The position numbers and the translations under genes were made by a program. Positions 6,484 through 12,492 of a stretch of DNA of 12,492 nucleotides are shown here, piece after piece; the stretch's first letter is position 1; each line of letters opens with the position of its first letter. Under the pieces are notes generated by a model. The model ran no database searches. It worked only from the letters and a program-made list of their open reading frames with translations, and was not told where the DNA came from. The DNA is from Candidatus Omnitrophota bacterium (GTDB lineage: Bacteria; Omnitrophota; Gorgyraeia; Gygaellales; Profunditerraquicolaceae): NCBI GenBank assembly GCA_028717985.1, contig JAQUMS010000010.1, forward strand, positions 1 through 12,492, in the 5' to 3' direction.

Positions 6484-6541
6484 ACCCTTTGCTTAATCAT
6501 TTCGAAAATCTCTACGATATTTTCGAAATAAGCTTCAGGGT
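6484..6541 (+). repeat. Nested hairpin P4
   Basis: The outer stem is ACCCT-TT-GCTTA (6484-6495) with TAAGC-TTC-AGGGT (6529-6541), two 5-bp blocks around an internal loop. The inner stem is TTTCGAAAAT (6500-6509) with ATTTTCGAAA (6519-6528), 10 perfect pairs. It is joined to P3 by only 11 nt (TGTTAAGGAAT) with no linker hairpin. It is the most divergent copy. Confidence 0.83.
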
Positions 6542-6603
6542 TAATTCACACAGTGACTTAGGTTCACTCACGTTGTTCGTTCCATAAGTCACGTGTTCAT
6601 TAA
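6541..6603 (+). repeat. Linker L4: second copy of the GTGACTTA hairpin
   Basis: TTAAT (6541-6545), TC, ACAC-A-GTGACTTA (6548-6560), a 24-nt loop, TAAGTCACGTGT (6585-6596), TC, ATTAA (6599-6603). Bases 6547-6567 and 6579-6603 are identical to 6262-6282 and 6285-6309 in L1. Only the loop centre differs (11 nt here against 2 nt there). The closing ATTAA overlaps the argG Shine-Dalgarno sequence. Confidence 0.87.
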
Positions 6604-6607
6604 GGAG
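6602..6607 (+). promoter_or_regulatory. Shine-Dalgarno of argG, overlapping the repeat end
   Basis: AAGGAG ends 4 nt before the argG ATG. Its two A residues are the last bases of the ATTAA arm of linker L4. If L4 folds in mRNA, the upstream edge of the ribosome-binding site would be in the stem. Confidence 0.85.
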
Positions 6608-6611
6608 AACT

Positions 6612-7781
6612 ATGAAAAAGGTTGTTTTGGCGTATTCGGGCGGGCTTGATACATCCTGTGCCATTAAATGGCTTAAGGATAAAGGATATGAAGTTATTTG
6701 TTTTATAGCTGATCTGGGCCAGGGCGAGAATTTTGAGCCCGTCGAAGCCAGGGCGCTTGCCGCGGGAGCGACAAAAGTTTATATTAAAGATCTTCAGGAT
6801 GAATTCGTGAATGATTTTATCGTACCCGCTTTGAAGGCCGGCGCGGTTTATGAAAGCAAATATTTCTTAGCTACTGCTTTGGGCAGGCCTCTTATAGCTA
6901 AATATCTTGTGGAAGTGGCGCATAAAGAAAAAGCGCAGGTTATATCTCACGGATGTACGGGAAAGGGCAACGATCAGGTGCGTCTTGAGGTTACATCAGG
7001 CATTCTTGATCCTTCCCTTGAAATTGTAGCTCCTTTGAGAATATGGGAGTTTAAATCCCGGGAAGAGGAAATAGAATACGCAAAAAAACATTCTATTCCT
7101 ATTGATGTTACTAAAAAGAAAGTTTACAGCATTGACCGTAATCTTTGGGGTATCAGCATTGAAGCAGGTATCCTTGAAGACCTGGAAACGGAGCCGCCGG
7201 AAGACGCGTATTTAATTACCCAATCCCCGGAAAAATCACCGGAAAAGCCGAAATACGTCGAGGTATCATTTGTAAAGGGCGTGCCTGTTAAACTGGACGG
7301 CAAATCGTTGGATCTGAAAAATATGATCGATAAGCTGAACGTGATAGGCGGTGAATACGGTGTCGGGAGAAGCGACCTGGTGGAAAACAGGCTTGTGGGC
7401 ATTAAATCCAGGGAAATTTACGAAGCCCCCGCCGCGACTATTCTCGGGATGGCGCATAAAGAACTGGAAGCTTTGACGCTTGACCGCGAGACCGCGCATT
7501 TTAAGGATAGTGTTTCCCTTAAATACGCGGAGCTTATTTATTACGGATTATGGTATTCCCCTTTACGCGAAGCCCTTGAATGTTTTGTGGAATCAACTCA
7601 GGAGCGTGTGACCGGAACCATAAAACTCAAATTATTTAAAGGGGTTTGTTCTCCCGCGGGTAGAAAGTCACCGAACTCGTTATATAAAAAAGAATTAAGT
7701 ACTTATGGTAAAGATGATACCTTTGACCAGAAACTTGCCGAAGGATTTATTAAATTATGGGCGCTGCCGTATAAAAGATAG
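6612..7781 (+). CDS. argG: Argininosuccinate synthase
   Basis: ArgG joins citrulline and aspartate using ATP, giving argininosuccinate. The 389-residue product is close to the usual 400. It shows the N-type ATP pyrophosphatase loop AYSGGLDTS (residues 7-15), SHGCTGKGNDQVRLE (112-126), LKSR-type FKSREEEIEYAKKH (147-160), YSIDRNLWGISIEAGILED (172-190), NRLVGIKSREIYEAPAATIL and a C-terminal GKDDTFDQKLAEGFIKLW. In many homologues the block after NLWG reads RSIECG, so ISIEAG is a local variant. It sits downstream of the palindrome array, with AAGGAG 4 nt before ATG 6612. No promoter is clear in the island, so expression probably relies on readthrough from the argC promoter, but a promoter hidden in the repeats cannot be excluded. 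Confidence 0.97.
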   Translation: MKKVVLAYSGGLDTSCAIKWLKDKGYEVICFIADLGQGENFEPVEARALAAGATKVYIKDLQDEFVNDFIVPALKAGAVYESKYFLATALGRPLIAKYLVEVAHKEKAQVISHGCTGKGNDQVRLEVTSGILDPSLEIVAPLRIWEFKSREEEIEYAKKHSIPIDVTKKKVYSIDRNLWGISIEAGILEDLETEPPEDAYLITQSPEKSPEKPKYVEVSFVKGVPVKLDGKSLDLKNMIDKLNVIGGEYGVGRSDLVENRLVGIKSREIYEAPAATILGMAHKELEALTLDRETAHFKDSVSLKYAELIYYGLWYSPLREALECFVESTQERVTGTIKLKLFKGVCSPAGRKSPNSLYKKELSTYGKDDTFDQKLAEGFIKLWALPYKR

Positions 7782-7822
7782 GTCATAGCTCATAGGTCAA
7801 AGAGAAAAAATTAAGAGCTTAA
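7780..7822 (+). repeat. Heptamer repeats in the argG-argH spacer
   Basis: AGGTCAT, AGCTCAT and AGGTCAA (7780-7800) are three consecutive 7-nt near-repeats that begin in the argG stop codon. AATTAAG and AGCTTAA follow at 7809-7822. The latter pair recurs in the dapA-dapB spacer. Confidence 0.55.
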
Positions 7823-7847
7823 AAGATAATCATAAAAAGGGAAAACA

Positions 7848-9215
7848 ATGGCTCAGAAAAAATTGTGGGGAGGAAGATTCGGGAAAGAAACAAATGTTTT
7901 TGTGGAAGAGTTTACCCGGTCCATACACTATGACTATAAGCTTGCCCGGTATGATATTCTCGGTTCAATTCTCCACGTAAAGATACTTAAAACCAGCGGG
8001 TATCTTAATAGTCTTGAAGCAGAAAAACTTACGGCCGCGTTGAAAGATTTGTACCGGTATGTTTCCGGCAGTGCGTTTAATCCCGGTTTGAAAGACGAAG
8101 ATATTCATACGTTTATCCAAAACGAATTGGAAAAAAGAACAGGAGAACTCGCGTTAAAACTTCACACCGCGCGGTCCCGTAATGACCAGGTTGTTTTTGC
8201 CACAAAAGTTTACTGCAAAATTGCGGTGGAGGCCATACAAACACGGATCTTTGCGTTCATGGGGGCTTTGGATACGGCGGCGAAAAATAACGAAAATATT
8301 ATTCTTCCCGGATTCACCCATTTACAGCACGCCCAGCCGGTTTATCTGAAAGACTATCTTGGCGCGTATCGGAATATGTTTGCCAGAGACAGTGAAAGGC
8401 TTGCGTATATTTCTCAAACCATAAAAATCACTATGGGGGCGGGAGCTTTAGCCGGTACTCCTATTAATTCGGCTGATTACCGGGTAAATGCCAAAGATGT
8501 TCTCGATGGCCCGGAAGATATCAAAAAACTTATTGCCGCGCTTCGCGTTGAACCGGTAACCAATTCGCTGGATTCAGTCAGCAACCGTGATTTCGTGATT
8601 GAGCTTCTTAGCGCGCTTTCACTTATAGCCACGCATTTGTCAAGGCTGTCGGAAGATCTTATCCTTTGGGCGACCCGGGAGTTCGGTTTTATTGAGCTGG
8701 ACGATGCGTTTTGCACCGGCAGTTCGCTTATGCCGCAGAAAAAAAATCCGGATGTCCTGGAGTTAATGCGTGGTTACGCGGGAAGGATTTACGGGAACCT
8801 GCTGAGTGTTTTAACTATGATGAAAGGTTTGCCTTTAACCTATAACAGGGACATGCAGTTGGATAAAGAACCGTTATTTAGTTCATTTCAAATCATTGAA
8901 AGCGAATTGACGGTCATGGAAGGCCTGATCAGAACTATCCAGTTTAACCGCGAGAAAATCAGCGAACACCTGAAAGACGAATCTTTATACGCTACTGACC
9001 TGGTTTATTACCTGGTGGATAAAAAGATCCCTTTTAAAATGGCGCACGCGATTATCGGGAAATTGATCAAATATTCTCTTGATTCGCGTATCCAGATCAA
9101 GGATCTGCCGGAGGAGAAACTTAAGGGTTTTTCCGGTGTATTCGTAAAAAGTGAAATAAAACGGTTATTTGACCCGTTTGTTTCGGTGAAATCAAAAAAA
9201 TCAATCAAGCGTTAA
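7848..9215 (+). CDS. argH: Argininosuccinate lyase
   Basis: ArgH splits argininosuccinate into arginine and fumarate, the last step of the pathway, as a homotetramer with composite active sites. The 455-residue product has normal length. It shows the N-terminal KLWGGRFGKETN (5-16), HTARSRNDQVV (106-116), GFTHLQHAQPV with a likely catalytic His158 (155-165), and the fumarase/ASL superfamily signature GSSLMPQKKNPDVLE (291-305) with the catalytic-serine loop. The start is supported by AAGGG 6 nt upstream and by the family N-terminus. It follows argG after a 66-nt spacer with heptamer repeats, and lysA begins 17 nt after its stop. This is where the arginine set ends and the lysine set begins. Confidence 0.97.
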   Translation: MAQKKLWGGRFGKETNVFVEEFTRSIHYDYKLARYDILGSILHVKILKTSGYLNSLEAEKLTAALKDLYRYVSGSAFNPGLKDEDIHTFIQNELEKRTGELALKLHTARSRNDQVVFATKVYCKIAVEAIQTRIFAFMGALDTAAKNNENIILPGFTHLQHAQPVYLKDYLGAYRNMFARDSERLAYISQTIKITMGAGALAGTPINSADYRVNAKDVLDGPEDIKKLIAALRVEPVTNSLDSVSNRDFVIELLSALSLIATHLSRLSEDLILWATREFGFIELDDAFCTGSSLMPQKKNPDVLELMRGYAGRIYGNLLSVLTMMKGLPLTYNRDMQLDKEPLFSSFQIIESELTVMEGLIRTIQFNREKISEHLKDESLYATDLVYYLVDKKIPFKMAHAIIGKLIKYSLDSRIQIKDLPEEKLKGFSGVFVKSEIKRLFDPFVSVKSKKSIKR

Positions 9216-9232
9216 CGAGGTATATACAGCCG

Positions 9233-10480
9233 ATGCACGAATTCAGCTATAAAGGAAGCGATTTTTTCTGTGAAGGGATTAAAGTAAGCGACTTGGCGCT
9301 CCGCTTCGGAACTCCGCTCTATGTGTACAGTTATAAGACGCTTACCGATCATTTTTTAAAACTTCAATCCGCGTTCAGGGAAATAGATCCGCTTATTTGC
9401 TTTTCGGTGAAAGCAAATTCAAACCTGTCTGTTTTAAAGGCTCTTGTGGATAAAGGCGCGGGGCTGGATATTGTTTCCGGGGGTGAATTATTCCGCGCGA
9501 AAAAAGCGGGATGTCCGCTTTCTAAAATTGTTTACGCGTCGGTCGGAAAAACCGATAAAGAGATCGAAGATGCGGTTAGTTCCGGAATCCTGTTTTTCAA
9601 CGTTGAATCCCTGCCTGAGCTTGAGAACATAAACCGGATTGCCGGACGCCTGGGGAAAACGGTAAAAGTCGCCCTGCGCATTAATCCCGACGTTGAGGCC
9701 AAAACCCACAAATTTATCACGACGGGAAAGATCACGAATAAATTCGGGATCGATTTTAAGACCGCCGGCGGAATTATCGCTTTGAGAAAAAGATTCCGCC
9801 ACGCGTTGATCGCCGGATTGCATATTCATATCGGTTCCCAAATAACCGAAAGCGGCCCGTTTTTAGCAGCAATAAAAAAAATAACCGTTTTTATTTCACG
9901 ATTGAAAGATCAGGGGGTACCGATAGAGTATTTGAATATCGGAGGCGGGCTGGGAATTATATATTCACGTGAGACTCCCCAGACAGCGGCGGAATTTGCA
10001 TCAAAAATCCTTCCGCTTTTAAGAAATTCCGGTTTGAAAATAATCATGGAACCCGGACGTTTTATTGTGGGGTCGGCTGGAATCCTGGTCGCCAGGGTTT
10101 TATACGTGAAGAAAACTCCTTTGAAAAAATTCGTCATTGTTGACGGGGCGATGAATGATCTCATACGTCCCGCGTTGTACGACGCTCACCATGAAATTGT
10201 TCCTTTGCACAGGTCAAAACGCGAACGCCAAAAAGTGGATATAGTCGGCCCGATCTGCGAGAGCGGGGATTTTTTGGCTAAAGGGCGCTTTGTTCAGTCT
10301 GTGCGGGCGGGTGAATATATCGCGGTAATGAGCGCGGGAGCGTATGGTTTCAGTATGTCCAGTAATTATAATTCCCGTCCCCGCGCCGCGGAGATCATGG
10401 TGCGAGGGAAAGAGGTTATTCTTATCGGACGAAGGGAAACGTATGATGATCTAATTGACCGGGAGGAGATTGCCGTATGA
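9233..10480 (+). CDS. lysA: Diaminopimelate decarboxylase
   Basis: LysA decarboxylates meso-diaminopimelate to L-lysine, the last step of lysine synthesis. The 415-residue fold-type III PLP enzyme has an alanine-racemase-like barrel. It has CFSVKANSN with the PLP lysine Lys60, IVSGGE (80-85), HIGSQ (199-203), the phosphate-binding GGG (237-239), EPGR (273-276), CESGD with the partner-subunit active-site Cys342, and AYGFSMSSNYNSRPRAAE near the C-terminus. The CESGD motif and HIGSQ favour diaminopimelate decarboxylase over ornithine/arginine decarboxylases or carboxynorspermidine decarboxylase. GAGG lies 12 nt before the ATG. The last codons overlap dapF by ATGA, so the two are coupled. Confidence 0.95.
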   Translation: MHEFSYKGSDFFCEGIKVSDLALRFGTPLYVYSYKTLTDHFLKLQSAFREIDPLICFSVKANSNLSVLKALVDKGAGLDIVSGGELFRAKKAGCPLSKIVYASVGKTDKEIEDAVSSGILFFNVESLPELENINRIAGRLGKTVKVALRINPDVEAKTHKFITTGKITNKFGIDFKTAGGIIALRKRFRHALIAGLHIHIGSQITESGPFLAAIKKITVFISRLKDQGVPIEYLNIGGGLGIIYSRETPQTAAEFASKILPLLRNSGLKIIMEPGRFIVGSAGILVARVLYVKKTPLKKFVIVDGAMNDLIRPALYDAHHEIVPLHRSKRERQKVDIVGPICESGDFLAKGRFVQSVRAGEYIAVMSAGAYGFSMSSNYNSRPRAAEIMVRGKEVILIGRRETYDDLIDREEIAV

Positions 10481-11319
10481 TCAGGGATATCCGTTTTACC
10501 AAGATGGCTGCGGCGGGAAATGATTTCGTCGTGATTATGGGATCGCCTCATAGTAAGCTTCCTTTAAAAAAGCTTGCCTTGGAAATGTGCGACCGTAAAT
10601 TGGGGGTGGGAGCCGATGGTTTGCTTATTGTTGAACGGTCACGTAAATCCGCCGATGTCAGGATGAGGATTTTCAACGCCGACGGGTCTGAGGCGGAAAT
10701 GTGCGGCAATGGGGCCCGTTGTGTCGCTCTGTGGGCTTTGGTGAAGCCGCTCACGTGGAAATTACACAATAAAGTTTCCGATAATGTCCTCAGGATTGAA
10801 ACTATGGCGGGGATGATTGACGCTCACGTCAACGGAGACAATGTCAGGATCCAATTAACTACTCCCCGGGACATGAAACTGGATATTCCCGTTGCTGTTA
10901 ACTCCCGGACTCTGCACGTAAATTTCATTAATACCGGAGTGCCTCACGCGGTTGTTTTCGTTGAGGGCCTGGAAAAAATCGATGTCGCCGGGATCGGGAA
11001 AGAAATACGCAATCACCGCAGGTTTAAACCTGCAGGAACAAATGTTGATTTCGTCGAAATAGTAGATAAAAAATTGATTAATGTCCGGACCTATGAACGC
11101 GGCGTGGAAAATGAGACTCTCGCTTGCGGTACGGGGTCGGTCGCGTCCGCTTTGCTTTCAGGTGTTAAGCTGGGACTCCATGTTCTTAATCCGGTACAGG
11201 TGAGAACCCAAAGCGGGGAAATAGTCAAGGTGCACGCAATAATTGATAATAATGCGTTCAGGGAGGTCTGGCTTGAAGGAAAGGTAAAAATAATTTACAA
11301 AGGAGAATATTATGTTTAA
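10477..11319 (+). CDS. dapF: Diaminopimelate epimerase
   Basis: DapF converts LL- to meso-diaminopimelate with two cysteines acting as acid and base, without a cofactor. The 280-residue product has normal length. Both catalytic motifs are intact: EMCGNGARC with Cys76 and ETLACGTGS with Cys217. The N-terminal FTKMAAAGNDFVVI is a variant of the usual KM-x-G-x-GNDFV block. GADGLL, NTGVPHAVVF, RRFKPAGTNVDFV and YERGVENETL also fit. Its ATG overlaps the lysA stop by 4 nt, and its own stop lies 8 nt inside dapA. A dedicated epimerase means this organism does not rely only on the direct diaminopimelate dehydrogenase route. Its product serves LysA and, in most bacteria, peptidoglycan synthesis. Confidence 0.97.
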   Translation: MIRDIRFTKMAAAGNDFVVIMGSPHSKLPLKKLALEMCDRKLGVGADGLLIVERSRKSADVRMRIFNADGSEAEMCGNGARCVALWALVKPLTWKLHNKVSDNVLRIETMAGMIDAHVNGDNVRIQLTTPRDMKLDIPVAVNSRTLHVNFINTGVPHAVVFVEGLEKIDVAGIGKEIRNHRRFKPAGTNVDFVEIVDKKLINVRTYERGVENETLACGTGSVASALLSGVKLGLHVLNPVQVRTQSGEIVKVHAIIDNNAFREVWLEGKVKIIYKGEYYV

Positions 11320-12187
11320 AGGCTCGATAGTAGCCTTAGCAACTCCGTTTGAGAACGGTAAACTTGATGAAAAGTGCCTGAGGAATTTAATTGAATTTCA
11401 GATTAAAAACGGGACTTCGGGGATCGTACCCTGCGGAACAACAGGGGAATCCGCGACTCTTTCATTCGCCGAGCATGAACGTGTGATTGAAATTACCCTT
11501 GAACAGGTCAATAAACGCGTCCCCGTGATCGCGGGTACCGGTTCGAATTCAACTGATGAAGCTATTGCGTTGACTAACCAGGCCGCACGAGCGGGCGCCG
11601 ATGCCTCCTTGCAGGTCGCTCCGTATTATAACCGGCCCACTCAAAAAGGCCTGTATGAGCATTTTAAAGCGATAGCGCAGTCTGTCAATATCCCCATTAT
11701 TCTTTATAATATTCAATCAAGGACCGGCGTAAACATCGAACCTGAGACAATTGCCCGGCTCGCGCATGATTGTAAAAATATTCTTGCCGTGAAAGAAGCT
11801 TCGGGTAACCTTGAACAGATGTCCAGGATCAAGGCTTTATGCGGGGATAATTTTGATTTATTGTCCGGGGATGATAGTTTAACATTGCCGGTTTTAAGTA
11901 TCGGCGGCAGCGGTATTATATCCGTTGTGGCTAATATCGTCCCAAAAGACACGGCGAATCTGGTTGCTGAATTTGAAAAAGGCAACATTAAAAAAGCCCA
12001 AAAACTTCATTATAAACTTTTTCCGCTCGTGAAAGCGATGTTCATTGAGACGAATCCCATACCTGTAAAAACGGCGATGGGATTAATGGGGTTGTGTAAT
12101 CCCGATCTGCGTTTGCCGATGACGTCCATGCTTCCGGAAAACGTGGAAAAACTTAAAAAAGCAATGAAAGAATACGGATTACTCTAG
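11312..12187 (+). CDS. dapA: 4-hydroxy-tetrahydrodipicolinate synthase
   Basis: DapA condenses pyruvate with aspartate semialdehyde, the first committed step of the lysine/diaminopimelate branch. The 291-residue barrel enzyme matches E. coli DapA almost position for position. It has CGTTGES with Thr43/Thr44, APYYNRPTQKG with Tyr106, ILYNIQSRTG with Tyr132 and Arg137, and AVKEASGN with the Schiff-base Lys161. The Thr-Thr-Tyr triad and the arginine favour DapA over other family members such as N-acetylneuraminate lyase. AAAGGAG lies 6 nt before the ATG. It overlaps the 3' end of dapF by 8 nt. The next gene, dapB, uses its product. Confidence 0.96.
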   Translation: MFKGSIVALATPFENGKLDEKCLRNLIEFQIKNGTSGIVPCGTTGESATLSFAEHERVIEITLEQVNKRVPVIAGTGSNSTDEAIALTNQAARAGADASLQVAPYYNRPTQKGLYEHFKAIAQSVNIPIILYNIQSRTGVNIEPETIARLAHDCKNILAVKEASGNLEQMSRIKALCGDNFDLLSGDDSLTLPVLSIGGSGIISVVANIVPKDTANLVAEFEKGNIKKAQKLHYKLFPLVKAMFIETNPIPVKTAMGLMGLCNPDLRLPMTSMLPENVEKLKKAMKEYGLL

Positions 12188-12203
12188 TTCTTTGCTTTTT
12201 GGT

Positions 12204-12260
12204 CTTAGTTCTTAGGGATGTATATTTCAAAGAGCTAAGAATTAAGAGCTAAGAGCTTAA
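12204..12260 (+). repeat. Hairpin and heptamer repeats in the dapA-dapB spacer
   Basis: CTTAGTTCTTAG (12204-12215) pairs with CTAAGAATTAAG (12235-12246) over 12 bp including one G-U. From 12233 there are four consecutive 7-mers: AGCTAAG, AATTAAG, AGCTAAG, AGCTTAA. No T-run follows the stem, so it is not a normal terminator. Confidence 0.6.
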
Positions 12261-12262
12261 TC

Positions 12263-12267
12263 GGAGG
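12263..12267 (+). promoter_or_regulatory. Shine-Dalgarno of dapB
   Basis: GGAGG lies 4 nt before the ATG at 12272, directly after the heptamer repeats. It fixes the dapB start. Confidence 0.8.
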
Positions 12268-12271
12268 ACAT

Positions 12272-12492
12272 ATGATCAGGCTTGGTGTTGGAGGTGTGTG
12301 CGGGAAGATGGGGCGGCGGATAGTAGAACTTGCCCAGCAGGATAAAGCGTTTGAAGTGATGCTTGCCCTTGAGAGAAAAGGTACGCCCGTGATCGGGAAA
12401 GAATTAGGGAATCTTAAAATATCTTCTTCTCCTGAAGGTATGTTTTTGATCGATGTTTTTATTGATTTTACCACTCCTGAAGCCACTGATAC
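12272..12492 (+). CDS. dapB: 4-hydroxy-tetrahydrodipicolinate reductase (5' part, cut by the window end)
   Basis: DapB reduces the DapA product to tetrahydrodipicolinate with NAD(P)H. Only the first 73 codons are present. They show the N-terminal Rossmann motif VGGVCGKMGRRI (residues 6-17), a variant of the family's G-A-x-G-R-M-G-R, and VFIDFTTPEAT (62-72), the beta strand and turn typical of DapB that contributes to cofactor binding. Position after dapA, and the preceding lysA-dapF, support the assignment. The strong ribosome-binding site and the family-typical start make ATG 12272 secure. The catalytic histidine region lies outside the window. Confidence 0.9.
   Translation, partial: MIRLGVGGVCGKMGRRIVELAQQDKAFEVMLALERKGTPVIGKELGNLKISSSPEGMFLIDVFIDFTTPEATD

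Larger units (their letters stand above)
6142..6611 (+). repeat. Gene-free island: tandem array of nested palindromes between argF and argG
   Basis: No ATG occurs on the + strand between argF and argG. The only minus-strand frames I found from ATG are about ten codons or shorter. The space is almost filled (about 6165-6603) by repeated modules. Each unit is a nested hairpin bounded by ACYCC and GGRGT, followed in three of four cases by a TTAAT-TC-[stem]-TC-ATTAA linker, then by an RAAT-like joint into the next ACYCC. Units start near 6183, 6316, 6415 and 6484. No stem is followed by a T-run, so none looks like an intrinsic terminator. I do not recognise it as a named family. It could be a miniature mobile or palindromic repeat cluster, or a structured RNA leader for argGH. 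Confidence 0.85.

Noticed and set aside
6490..6519. Promoter inside P4 (TTGCTT and TACGAT, 18 bp apart)
   Set aside because: Both hexamers are poor matches and lie inside the palindrome arms, where the sequence is explained by pairing.
6183..6603. CRISPR array
   Set aside because: The units are palindromic throughout, differ in stem sequence and have no constant repeat with unique spacers of fixed length. No cas gene is near.
6183..6603. Integron attC sites in a cassette array
   Set aside because: The nested, single-strand-like folds resemble attC in outline. However, there are no cassette ORFs between units, no integrase in view, and I could not find the RYYYAAC/GTTRRRY ends in the right places.
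6183..6603. Intrinsic terminators or a transcription attenuator with a leader peptide for argG
   Set aside because: No stem is followed by a T-run, and there is no ATG on the + strand between argF and argG, so no arginine-rich leader peptide can be proposed.

Overview
This window is an ordinary-looking bacterial chromosomal segment with one unusual noncoding island. All genes lie on the + strand. The 3' end of rplM and complete rpsI finish a ribosomal-protein operon that ends in a textbook intrinsic terminator. A sigma70-type promoter then drives a long biosynthetic cluster: argC-argJ-argB-argD-argF-(470-bp island)-argG-argH-lysA-dapF-dapA-dapB', with dapB cut by the window edge. The Shine-Dalgarno signals, intrinsic terminator, family motifs and moderate G+C show a bacterium. 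The rplM-rpsI-argC junction and the argBDFGH-lysA-dapF-dapA-dapB order are arrangements I recall from Deltaproteobacteria such as Geobacter and from uncultured phyla such as Omnitrophota. The lineage cannot be fixed from this sequence alone; an uncultured Omnitrophota-like genome is my tentative guess.

Layout. 1-727 holds the L13 and S9 genes, and 761-791 their terminator. 810-837 is the promoter of the arginine cluster. 867-6141 carries argCJBDF, the enzymes from acetylglutamate to citrulline. 6142-6611 has no gene and is filled by a tandem, modular array of nested palindromes. 6612-9215 carries argG and argH, which convert citrulline to arginine. 9233-12492 carries lysA, dapF, dapA and the start of dapB, of the diaminopimelate/lysine branch, which also feeds peptidoglycan.

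How the genes work together. ArgJ looks like the bifunctional, acetyl-recycling type, and no argA or argE is present here, which fits the cyclic arginine pathway. ArgB has the N-terminal helix and C-terminal signature of arginine-inhibited hexameric kinases, so end-product feedback probably acts there. Several junctions are translationally coupled: argD/argF overlap by 4 nt, lysA/dapF by 4 nt and dapF/dapA by 8 nt. No terminator is visible between argC and dapB, so one long transcript is possible.

The most notable feature is the array at about 6165-6603. It holds four nested hairpins of about 58 nt, joined by linkers that mostly have a second palindromic form (TTAAT-TC-[stem]-TC-ATTAA). The outer and inner stems differ between copies while pairing is kept, and stems are shared between copies in a mosaic way. 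The last linker runs into the argG Shine-Dalgarno sequence. I do not recognise it as a named repeat family. Short heptamer repeats also occur in the argG-argH and dapA-dapB spacers.
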